Part shown: piece after piece, positions 1 through 6,219 of the stretch | How the letters are laid out: every line of letters starts with the position of its first letter | How positions within the stretch are numbered: position 1 is the stretch's first letter | Assembly (NCBI GenBank): GCA_021819025.1 | Contig: JAKASN010000047.1 | Coordinates: 1-8,790, forward strand | DNA length: 8,790 nucleotides | Reading direction: 5' to 3' | DNA from: Actinomycetes bacterium | Lineage (GTDB): Bacteria; Actinomycetota; Acidimicrobiia; Acidimicrobiales; Acidimicrobiaceae | Notes under the pieces: model-generated | The model's input: only the letters and a program-made list of their open reading frames with translations | Told to the model about the DNA's origin: nothing | Database searches by the model: none | Made by a program: the position numbers and the translations under genes

Positions 1-7
1 CTGGACC

Positions 8-1300
8 TTGAATGGAACACAATCGAATAGCTTCGATTTAGAGGAAGCTCAATCGACGGCAGCTCGATACAGCGCGATCTGGGGGATGGAAGGCCCGAAA
101 GTCGATGCGGGGCTGGTATGGGAGAATCTCTCGGAGCTGCTACACGGCAGAGGTCCGCTGATCGCAGCCACCCGTTGGGAGGTAGCGAGGCTCGCGGAGT
201 CCAGCGAGGTCGAGTCCGAGTCCGAATTCATCATGACGGTCGAAGCTGCCGTACAGCTATCGTTGAGGCAGGTTCTTCTCGGCGCGGCCCAATTGACGGA
301 CTCCCCTGAGTTCCCGCCGGGCCTGTCGTTTGCATTGCGGCGACTGCCGCTCTCGGTTCCGTCGGAAATTCGGCTGGCTGAAATTCGACCCTTGATCTTC
401 CCGCTCACTTTGAGTTACCTAGAGCAACAACCACAACAGTTGCAGGCTTACGGAGACACGTATCTCCAAGACCTTCGTTGTGTGGAAATGGGAACTAAAC
501 CTACGCACGATATCCCGTCGCTGCACGGTATACAAGCTCTAATGTCACGACGAGCGCGAGCGTCATCCCTGGCGTCGTTTGCGTTCGCTCAAGAGCAAAC
601 ACAGCTCGGCGAGAATTTCAGTCCGTCCAGACTTGCGAGTCGTGAGCTCTCATACATTATGATCAACGAGTTGGCGGGGTTGTTGGCATTATGGACCAGT
701 GGTTATAAAGCTGATGCTTTTGCAGCCGGCTCATCCGCTCTACGCGCCGCATTTTGGCTTTGGCTTGAAGATGATGAGCAGACACTTATGCTTGTGCGAA
801 GCGTTCTTGAGCAGACCGCTCGGCTGCGTACCTGGCGCATGAAGCCCTCAAGGGCAGCACTGATGGAGGCCAAGGGTTCCCGTACAAGTCCCCGTGACTG
901 GCTCGAATCAGCTGGGTGGAGGCGCCTTAGCGTGCTGAATCGCAGCCTAGGAGAGTTCTCGCATATCACGCCCTTGACCGACCATCGGTTCGACGCGCGT
1001 CAAGCGCTTGTAAAAATTCTGCCTGAAAATGTCGACTCGATGATCGAACCGGTTCAAATGGTTCGTGGTAGCACGCTAGATCGCGTTGCATTTGCCTTTG
1101 GTGCAGAGGTCTTCGCCTGGTTGAGTCGCTATTACCCGAATATTGCTGAGGCTTTGTCGGATATCATGCCCTACGCCGAAGCGAATGAAGCCGAGAACGA
1201 AATTGAGGAATGGATGAAACGGTGCTGGGATCATCGAGGAATGGCATTCGAGGAACCCGACGTTTCGAACGCGCGGCGAGACCGCGTTCGGACTACCTGA
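8..1300 (+). CDS. Unrecognised helical protein, possibly 5'-incomplete
   Basis: I do not recognise this protein with confidence. It is a soluble, mainly helical protein of about 430 residues with no signal peptide and no convincing membrane segment. The first start is TTG at position 8, but the same frame is open to the left edge (TGG, ACC precede it), so the true start may lie outside the window. The most structured part is residues 208-275, amphipathic helices with an R-x-A-F-W and an R-S-V-L-E-Q-T-A-R-L-R stretch, followed by a segment around 306-320 containing N-R-S-L-G-E-F-S-H. That layout (helix, conserved E/R, then an L-S-x-F-x-H turn) recalls DUF5677/HEPN-like helical proteins, but the match is by eye and weak. 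It is separated from the ubiquitin-like operon by 428 bases, which argues against one transcription unit. No function is assigned. Confidence 0.75.
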   Translation: MNGTQSNSFDLEEAQSTAARYSAIWGMEGPKVDAGLVWENLSELLHGRGPLIAATRWEVARLAESSEVESESEFIMTVEAAVQLSLRQVLLGAAQLTDSPEFPPGLSFALRRLPLSVPSEIRLAEIRPLIFPLTLSYLEQQPQQLQAYGDTYLQDLRCVEMGTKPTHDIPSLHGIQALMSRRARASSLASFAFAQEQTQLGENFSPSRLASRELSYIMINELAGLLALWTSGYKADAFAAGSSALRAAFWLWLEDDEQTLMLVRSVLEQTARLRTWRMKPSRAALMEAKGSRTSPRDWLESAGWRRLSVLNRSLGEFSHITPLTDHRFDARQALVKILPENVDSMIEPVQMVRGSTLDRVAFAFGAEVFAWLSRYYPNIAEALSDIMPYAEANEAENEIEEWMKRCWDHRGMAFEEPDVSNARRDRVRTT

Positions 1301-1440
1301 ACAACGCTGCATCAATACGATACGCGCGATGGACAAGCTGTTTTGAGTGTAGTCTGGTTTGCAAAGGTGCCTCTGAAGAGGGATTACCCGACTTGGATCC
1401 CAATCAACCACGTGTTTTTGGGCGTTCTGTTGCCCCCTTC

Positions 1441-1470
1441 GTTTGACAAATGTTTGACACATAAATGTTT
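1441..1470. repeat. Short direct repeats in an AT-rich patch
   Basis: GTTTGACAAAT (1441-1451) is followed immediately by GTTTGACACAT (1452-1462), a tandem 11-mer differing at one base, and AAATGTTT occurs twice 15 bases apart (1448-1455 and 1463-1470). The repeats overlap the -35 box of the proposed promoter, so they could be operator half-sites; the sequence alone cannot show this. Confidence 0.45.
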
Positions 1471-1481
1471 TCAAATAGTTT
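1454..1481 (+). promoter_or_regulatory. Candidate sigma-70-type promoter for the ubiquitin-like operon
   Basis: A perfect -35 hexamer TTGACA (1454-1459) is followed after 16 bases by TAGTTT (1476-1481), a weak -10 of the TAnnnT type seen in actinobacteria. Transcription from here would start near 1488 and give a leader of about 240 nucleotides before the ATG at 1729. A second TTGACA lies at 1443-1448 but has no good -10 at the right distance. Confidence 0.4.
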
Positions 1482-1648
1482 TCTGCCTAGACCGAACTTA
1501 AGGATTACATCCTGAACCCACCTCGGAGCTACCGACAACGTCTGCCTGTTTCGACGGCGTGCTAACGGCGGGTCCTGCGAGAACCTGATTCAGAACCGCC
1601 TTGAAAACCAGATCAAAAGCCGGATGAGTTTGACCCTCCAGGAGACTA

Positions 1649-1664
1649 TCGAACACGTGATCGA
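1649..1664. promoter_or_regulatory. Dyad TCGAaCACGTGaTCGA in the operon leader
   Basis: The 16 bases TCGAACACGTGATCGA form an inverted repeat centred on CACGTG with one mismatched pair; outside it CTA (1646-1648) is mirrored by TAG (1666-1668) after a one-base offset. It lies 65 bases before the ubiquitin-like start. It could be a protein-binding operator or fold as an RNA hairpin in the leader; it is not followed by a T-run, so it is not a standard terminator. Confidence 0.4.
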
Positions 1665-1728
1665 GTAGACTTGAGGAACGTATGGGTGGGTTATCGAGTG
1701 GGTCAAATCCCCTTGAGGAAGGAATTAG

Positions 1729-2001
1729 ATGACAGCTGAAGAACTTGTGGCGGTCAATCCGGCGGGATTTGAGATCATCGTCGACACTGTCCCACACACC
1801 GTGCAGGACGCTCGCGTGACGTGGGAGCAGGTTGTGGAGATCGCCTATCCAGGTCGGTCCGGAGACACGCAGTACGTATTTAAGGTCCAATATGAGGATG
1901 CTACGAGCCATCCACCGTCGGGTATCCTCGTCAAGGGCGGCCACGTACAAGTCGAACGGAGTGGAACGACCTTCAGTGTCCTTCGATCCGTGGTCTCATA
2001 G
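1729..2001 (+). CDS. Single-domain ubiquitin-like protein (multiubiquitin-domain family)
   Basis: A 90-residue protein that matches the prokaryotic multiubiquitin (beta-grasp) family as I remember it: FEIIVD at 14-19, a Y/W-x-x-V-V-x-I-A-Y-P-G helix region at 32-42, the Y-V-F-K-V-Q-Y strand at 49-55, then G-x-L-V-K-G and H-V-Q-V at 65-75, and a final strand ending near S90. Many family members carry several such domains in tandem; this has one. It does not end in Gly-Gly (last residues LRSVVS); the only GG is internal at 70-71. Lysines are just K52 and K69. The start is well supported by GAGGAAGGA at 1715-1723, five bases before the ATG. The stop lies inside the following E1 gene. The inferred role is a protein modifier or assembling subunit handled by the downstream adenylating enzyme. 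Confidence 0.85.
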   Translation: MTAEELVAVNPAGFEIIVDTVPHTVQDARVTWEQVVEIAYPGRSGDTQYVFKVQYEDATSHPPSGILVKGGHVQVERSGTTFSVLRSVVS

Positions 2002-3160
2002 TGCCGATCTAGAGAGGCTCGTAGCCGCGGGCTACGAGCTGGAGTTGACAGGTGACGGTTACCTACTCGTGCGCAACGTACCGTACCTGGACCAAGACCG
2101 CGCGGTCCAACGAGGCATTGTCGTCACGAAGCTTGAGTTGAATGGTGATGTGACAATCAATCCGGTGCAGGACCACGTCGCCTACTTCATGGGTTCGACG
2201 CCATACAGGTGGAACGGCGAACAACTGACGCCGCTCGCCAAAGCCAATATGACACTCGTCGATGGTCGAGTAGCGCACTTCTCAATGTCGCTCAAGTGCC
2301 CTACGGCCGATCGCTATCCCGACTACTTCGCGAAGGTCGAATACCACGTACAGAACATTGAGGCAGAGGCGAAGCAAGTCGATTCGACCACGACGGCGCA
2401 GATGTTCGGTCCGTGCATTATCAACCGAGACGAATGGCCCTTCGAGTACGCCGACACCGCCAGCGGACGGGCAGGACTCGGGGCGATCAACGCGCGCTTG
2501 GCCGGACAGCAGATCGCCATCGTCGGCCTCGGTGGCACGGGTTCGTACATTTTGGATCTCGTCGCGAAGTGCCCGGTTGATGAGATCCATCTCTACGATG
2601 GTGACCGGTTCTCAAGTCACAATGCCTTCCGTGCGCCTGGGGCAGCAAGCCTCGAAGAGGTTCGAGATGGCAAGCCGAAAGTTGAACGCTTCGCGGAAAT
2701 CTATGCTCGTATGAAGCGCAAGATCACGGCCCACCCCTACTACATCAATGAGATGAATGTCTCGGAGCTCGGCGCCGTCGGCTTCGTCTTCTTGGCCATG
2801 GAGGGAGGCGCGACAAAGCTCGCGATCGTGGACGCGTTGGAGAGGATGGGCAAGCCATTCGTTAATGCAAGCATGGGTGTAAAGAAGCCGGGAAGTGGCG
2901 CCATGCTTCAAGCAATCGTCGAAGTTAACGGCAGCACCGTCGATGAGCGCGACAGCTTCCGAAAAAAGGTCGACTTCGGGGAGATCGATCCAGACGATCC
3001 CTACATGGAGAATATCCAAGTCGCTGATCTCAACGCGCTTAACGCCGCCATGGCGGTGCTCTGGTGGAAGAAGTGGGCTGGTATCTATGTCAGCAGCAAG
3101 GAGACATTTGGGATGCTCATCGACACGTACCTCGACGCGCTCTACACCCACCGCGCATAA
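1976..3160 (+). CDS. ThiF/E1-like adenylyltransferase with N-terminal DUF6791-like region
   Basis: E1-like enzyme expected to adenylate the C-terminus of the ubiquitin-like protein with ATP. The frame is open from 1832, but the GTG at 1976 is preferred: it overlaps the upstream gene by 26 bases, has GGAA nine bases upstream, and starts the protein (394 residues) just before the conserved N-terminal domain; GTG 1961 is an alternative. Residues about 7-175 resemble DUF6791 (RNVPYL, HVAYFMG, YADTASGRAG). The Rossmann fold follows: GLGGTG at 184-189, D208-x-D210, N216 and R219, K223/K225, then IQVADLNALNA at 347-357. Two oddities are that the usual Asp of the A-x-D-N-x-A-T-R element is Glu276 (AMEGGATK), and that the three cysteines are 108, 147 and 199, with none after the nucleotide-binding fold, so a canonical E1 thioester cysteine is absent. 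Confidence 0.88.
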   Translation: MSFDPWSHSADLERLVAAGYELELTGDGYLLVRNVPYLDQDRAVQRGIVVTKLELNGDVTINPVQDHVAYFMGSTPYRWNGEQLTPLAKANMTLVDGRVAHFSMSLKCPTADRYPDYFAKVEYHVQNIEAEAKQVDSTTTAQMFGPCIINRDEWPFEYADTASGRAGLGAINARLAGQQIAIVGLGGTGSYILDLVAKCPVDEIHLYDGDRFSSHNAFRAPGAASLEEVRDGKPKVERFAEIYARMKRKITAHPYYINEMNVSELGAVGFVFLAMEGGATKLAIVDALERMGKPFVNASMGVKKPGSGAMLQAIVEVNGSTVDERDSFRKKVDFGEIDPDDPYMENIQVADLNALNAAMAVLWWKKWAGIYVSSKETFGMLIDTYLDALYTHRA

Positions 3161-3564
3161 TGTCCAGGATCACTGAGATCACCTACGCGTTCGTCGACTC
3201 GGCTCCCGACAAGCTCCGACCGGGTACGATGTACATTTCCACGAGGTACCGTGCAATCGTTCACCTGTGCCTTTGCGGATGTACGGAGAAGGTTCTCTTG
3301 ACCCTTGATTCGGACGGTTGGAGCTTTACCTTCGACGGCCGATCCATTTCAATTCACCCATCCGTCGGAAATGTCGGCCTGCCTTGCCGGTCCCACTACA
3401 TCGTGCGAAAGAACCGGGTCAGGTGGCTGCCACCACTCTTGGACATCGACCCCAAGGTGGCTCTCGAACTCAGACCTCACTACGAAGAACACCGAGAAGT
3501 GTCAAGGCCAAAAGGGCGTGCTCGATGGTTCCCATGGCGTCGTCGAAGTCCCCGAAAGGGTTAG
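3160..3564 (+). CDS. DUF6527-type Cys-rich protein of ubiquitin-like operons
   Basis: The ATG overlaps the E1 stop as TAATG, so translation is probably coupled. The 134-residue product matches the DUF6527 family that accompanies multiubiquitin/ThiF operons: Y-I-S-x-x-Y at 25-30, VHLCLCGC at 34-41, GWSFTFDG at 53-60, S-V-G-N at 68-71 and CRSHYIVRKNRVRWL at 76-90. C37, C39, C41, C76 and H79 look like a metal (zinc) site, which is an inference. The biochemical role is not known to me; an E3-like adaptor, a peptidase or a substrate-recognition factor are all possible. The C-terminal tail (about 117-134) is strongly basic (RPKGRARWFPWRRRSPRKG) and could bind nucleic acid. It is the last gene of the operon; no clear terminator follows. 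Confidence 0.85.
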   Translation: MSRITEITYAFVDSAPDKLRPGTMYISTRYRAIVHLCLCGCTEKVLLTLDSDGWSFTFDGRSISIHPSVGNVGLPCRSHYIVRKNRVRWLPPLLDIDPKVALELRPHYEEHREVSRPKGRARWFPWRRRSPRKG

Positions 3565-3805
3565 CGGAGACTCGCACTCGATCGCGTAGAATCGCTTGGC
3601 GCGCGTTGATGGGAGCGCTACTCTGCGAGGACGTCTTCGGCAACCGCGATGGATTCCCTATCGGACGACGGGGCGGGATGTCTCGACCCGAGAATGAGGA
3701 GCTTCCTAATGTCCCTATTCAGAAATTCCCTCACTAATAGGAATTAATGTTACCTTCAGGATGTTCTTCCTTGTAAATGCAGCTATTGCTAAGCTTGGAG
3801 GACCA
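3565..3805. other. Intergenic region between the operon and the IS remnant
   Basis: No gene is supported. A weak inverted repeat AATTCC (3724-3729) / GGAATT (3740-3745) with a 10-base loop lies before the transposase remnant; it could be a trace of the IS end but no matching right end was found. Confidence 0.35.
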
Positions 3806-4312
3806 ATGGGGAATTCGACCGGCCGCCGACCGTTTTCGGTTGTGATCAGCGATGGGGATCGCGAATTCCTTGACAAGGTGATACGCGCTACCACCTCGCC
3901 CCAGGCTCATGTCACCCGGGCCAAGATCGCACTTTTGGCTGCCGATGGAATCGGCAACAAGGAGATCGTTCGGTTGCTCGGGGTATCGGGGTTCACGGTT
4001 TCCAAGTGGAGAAAGCGCTTCGCCCTTTATGGCGTATCGGTGCTCGATGACGCGCCGCGTAGCGGTACTCCGAGAAAGATCAATGACGACATGATCGCAG
4101 AGATCCTGCGCATCACCCTGAATCAAGAGCCTACCCTGGCTACGCACTGGTCGACTACCACCATGGCCGAAGAGGTGGGAGTCTCTCAGCCCACTCTCTC
4201 GCGTGTCTGGAGAACCTTTGGTCTTAAGCCACATTAGCTGCAGTACTTCAACATCTCCACCGACGAGAACTTCGCCGCCAAGGTGCGCGATGTTGTGGGG
4301 ATCGATGTTTGA
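3806..4312 (+). pseudogene. IS630-family transposase remnant, 3' catalytic domain lost
   Basis: The 143 residues from ATG 3806 (good ribosome-binding site TTGGAGGA just upstream; an in-frame ATG at 3761 lacks one) are the N-terminal half of an IS630-type transposase. They show a helix-turn-helix (NKEIVRLLGVSGFTVSKWRKRF, written here as residues 51-72 with V-S-x-x-T-V-S-K-W), the linker LDDAPRSGTPRKI and a second winged HTH (about 118-143, VSQPTLSRVWRTFGLKPH). TAG at 4235-4237 interrupts it, after which the same frame still reads typical family sequence (FNISTDENFAAKVRDVVG) until TGA at 4310. The DDE catalytic domain, usually another 170 or more residues, is missing. The element cannot move itself; it marks past insertion and deletion between the ubiquitin-like operon and the HEPN gene. 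Confidence 0.85.
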
Positions 4313-4362
4313 TGAAGTGATTAAATCAATGAGGACATTCGAGCGTTGGCGGAGGGCTTCCA

Positions 4363-5715
4363 ATGACAGAGATACCCGATAAATCAAGCACTGTTTCCGA
4401 AGCTTTGGAATCGTGTCGCCTTGAGGTGGTTCGCCGCATGGTAGCGAAATCCCTTCCTCGGTCGGTTTCGGCGAGTCAGACCCTCATTGTTGAAAACGAT
4501 GATGGAAAGGGCTGGCGAACCGAGAGAGAGATAGCGGCAATCAGCGGATTAAATAATCTTGGGACTCTACTGGCAATCCGCGACCCCGCATATTCGGGGC
4601 CAGAGCTACTGGACTTGAACGAGCAGCTTGAGCCGTTGGCGCAAAAACTAAACAGCGAGACCGACTTAGGCACTCGTGAGCATTCGTACTTTCCGAATCT
4701 CGAAGGTGTTGACGCGATTATAAGACGCTACCTCAACCCGCTGGCGATGCACTATCTGTATGGACTTTCAGACCTAGACATGCCCGACGTGCCAACGACG
4801 TCACGGCTTTCGGAAGAACTCGACTTGCTGATCAGGCTTTCCACGGAAATAGTTAACACCACCCAAATGGCTGTTGCAGGGATTGCTGCGATGGGATCCT
4901 TCGAGTACCGAGATATCGCCGTCCGCAAACTGACCCAGCGTGAAATGGGAATCGTATTCGAAATGAGGAGTGGTGAATGGAACGTCCGACCGTTTCCACG
5001 CGGTGATTTCGTTCCCGCACTCTCGTTCACTAGCTTCTTGCCGTCAACTCTCATCGAAGTGAAGACGAGGCGACCGAGAGATCGGCAACTGCATCAATCG
5101 ACACTGCACAATCGTATTGCGTTGGCCTTCTTTCTCTCAGGATACGAGTTAAGCAGTACCGGCGCCGCTTCATCCTTCGACATCCCTTCGTGGGTGACTT
5201 CAGCGACGTCTCTGGCACCGTTTCCCGTCTCGGAAAAGTTGGGTGCAACGCCCAAGGAACTCACTGAAAACGACTTCCGAACTGTGGTGGACCTGGCCTA
5301 TAAGATTCCCGAATTTGGTGCAGGCGAAGGAAGCAGTCGTGAGATTGTCCTCTTTAGAGTGCTGCGCGGTTGCGGGATGCACTGGAAAGAGTCCGGTTTC
5401 CTCGACTTTGCAATAGCACTAGAGGCGGCATTGCTCAATAACAGCACGACGGAGCTATCTTACCGATTCAGCCTATATGGGGCGTTGTTTCTGCGGGATT
5501 CGCGCGACCCGAAGCAGACCTATGATCAACTCAAGAATATCTATAGTGTTAGGTCAAGGTTGGTTCACGGCAGTCGAGTGAACCAAGTGCATCATCAGGC
5601 TGCCGAAAAGGATGCGCGGGAACTCGCTCTAGCAGTGGTGCGAAAATCAGTCGATTTTGGATGGCCAGACAAAGAAACGCTCGACCGTGTAGCCATCGGA
5701 TCTTGGCCTTTGTAA
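4363..5715 (+). CDS. ApeA-like HEPN-domain protein, candidate ribonuclease effector
   Basis: A 450-residue soluble protein. The C-terminal domain, about 325-430, has the ApeA-like HEPN layout: a helix with LDFAIALEAALL (347-358), the element ELSYRFSLYGALFL (364-377), then L-K-N-I-Y-S-V-R-S-R-L-V-H-G (390-403). R397-S-R-L-V-H402 is the R-x4-H motif of HEPN ribonucleases, so the predicted activity is metal-independent RNA cleavage, typical of abortive-infection effectors. The N-terminal 320 residues are not recognised; they mix helices with strands (F-V-P-A-L-S-F-T-S-F-L-P-S at 216-228) and may be a sensor or regulatory part. The start is firm: GGAGGG at 4351-4356 sits six bases before the ATG. 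A terminator follows at 5778-5800, so the gene seems to be its own unit. Defence function is inferred from the fold and the neighbours. Confidence 0.8.
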   Translation: MTEIPDKSSTVSEALESCRLEVVRRMVAKSLPRSVSASQTLIVENDDGKGWRTEREIAAISGLNNLGTLLAIRDPAYSGPELLDLNEQLEPLAQKLNSETDLGTREHSYFPNLEGVDAIIRRYLNPLAMHYLYGLSDLDMPDVPTTSRLSEELDLLIRLSTEIVNTTQMAVAGIAAMGSFEYRDIAVRKLTQREMGIVFEMRSGEWNVRPFPRGDFVPALSFTSFLPSTLIEVKTRRPRDRQLHQSTLHNRIALAFFLSGYELSSTGAASSFDIPSWVTSATSLAPFPVSEKLGATPKELTENDFRTVVDLAYKIPEFGAGEGSSREIVLFRVLRGCGMHWKESGFLDFAIALEAALLNNSTTELSYRFSLYGALFLRDSRDPKQTYDQLKNIYSVRSRLVHGSRVNQVHHQAAEKDARELALAVVRKSVDFGWPDKETLDRVAIGSWPL

Positions 5716-5777
5716 GCCGAAATCGTCCGAAATGCGAGGGGCTACAAGTCACCGATATCGCTCCCGTTTGGACTGCG

Positions 5778-5800
5778 GTTCTGAGAGTCAGAACGTTTTT
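5778..5800 (+). terminator. Rho-independent terminator after the HEPN gene
   Basis: GTTCTGA (5778-5784), loop GAG and TCAGAAC (5788-5794) form a perfect 7-base-pair stem, followed by G and five T (5796-5800). It lies 62 bases after the HEPN stop codon, on the same strand. Confidence 0.75.
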
Positions 5801-5848
5801 GGGTACCTTGCATCTGCCTCTCGCAATCATTCAGTATTGGTCGGCTTG

Positions 5849-6206
5849 ATGTCAATAATCATGGCGACTGATGTTCCCGCCCACCGAACTCGAATTCAGT
5901 GGTTACCGGCGCGAGAGCCCACCTTGAACATGATGCCTGTGGCACCCGGCATTTACGGCGTTTACACGTGCACCTGCGACAAACAGGCACAAACGGTTTC
6001 CATCGTCAAGCTTGTCTGCGTCGGCGAGTCGGGTGACATCCGGACGCGAGTGACCCGTTGCATAATCTGTCAGATGTCTGGAAGAAGAAGCCAAAAATGG
6101 GTTTTATTAGTGACCACCTTCAAAGAACCTCTTGACAAGAATCGCATGAACCTTCTTTTCGCAGAAGCTGAGCGAAAAAATTCCGCCCGGAGACTTCGCC
6201 TGCACG
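5849..6206 (+). pseudogene. GIY-YIG-like protein remnant, frameshifted
   Basis: From ATG 5849 or 5861 (neither has a good ribosome-binding site) the frame reads a GIY-YIG-type N-terminus: APGIYGVYTCTCDKQ, then KLVCVGESGDIRTRV, which aligns by eye with the G-I-Y ... Y-I-G-x-x-x-x-I-x-x-R pattern. The catalytic tyrosine of the YIG element is Cys (5861 numbering: G30-I31-Y32, then C53-V54-G55). After about 6060 the expected continuation (HNLSDVWKKKPKMGF) is found in another frame starting at 6061, ending at TGA 6133, which points to a frameshift; the original frame runs on into antisense hsdM. It is most likely a decayed gene. An alternative is a short non-catalytic protein. The end given is approximate. 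Confidence 0.45.
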
Positions 6207-6219
6207 ATGACAAGGGCGG
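6175..6219 (-). terminator. Probable terminator of the hsdS-hsdM operon
   Basis: Directly after the hsdM stop, on the minus strand, CCGCCC (6219-6214) pairs with GGGCGG (6188-6183) across a 25-base loop, and AA plus six T (6182-6175) follow. The long loop makes it less standard, but the position and T-run fit. Confidence 0.5.

Larger units (their letters stand above)
1301..1728. other. 428-base non-coding stretch, leader of the ubiquitin-like operon
   Basis: No convincing gene lies here. It contains an AT-rich patch (about 1441-1482) with two TTGACA boxes, and a leader of roughly 240 bases before the ubiquitin-like gene, which carries a palindromic site at 1649-1664. Short open frames on both strands are the shadow type. 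One minus-strand stretch, about 1574-1668, reads like a helical peptide (FDSLLEGQTHPAFDLV and following), which may be a gene remnant or chance. Confidence 0.5.

Noticed and set aside
1267..1290. Stem GAACG-CGG / CCG-CGTTC with a two-base bulge at the end of the first gene, as a terminator
   Set aside because: No T-run follows and it lies inside the coding sequence.
1420..1435. GGGC / GCCC hairpin as a terminator
   Set aside because: The stem is only four pairs; the T-run is before, not after, it on the plus strand.
1936..1941. Internal Gly-Gly (residues 70-71) of the UBL as a conjugation site
   Set aside because: It sits before the last beta-strand of the domain, where cleavage would destroy the fold.
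1498..1950. Minus-strand open frame of 150 codons over the leader and UBL gene
   Set aside because: More than half of it lies antisense to the well-supported ubiquitin-like gene, and it has no ribosome-binding site; only the leader part is kept as a weak finding.
1832..1975. Upstream ATG extension of the E1 gene
   Set aside because: It would overlap nearly half of the UBL gene in another frame, and the extra 48 residues (Arg/Ser-rich) look non-coding; GTG 1976 fits the family start better.
3734..4387. Minus-strand open frame of 217 codons
   Set aside because: It is antisense to the transposase remnant, whose family sequence is clear on the plus strand; the product has no recognisable motif.
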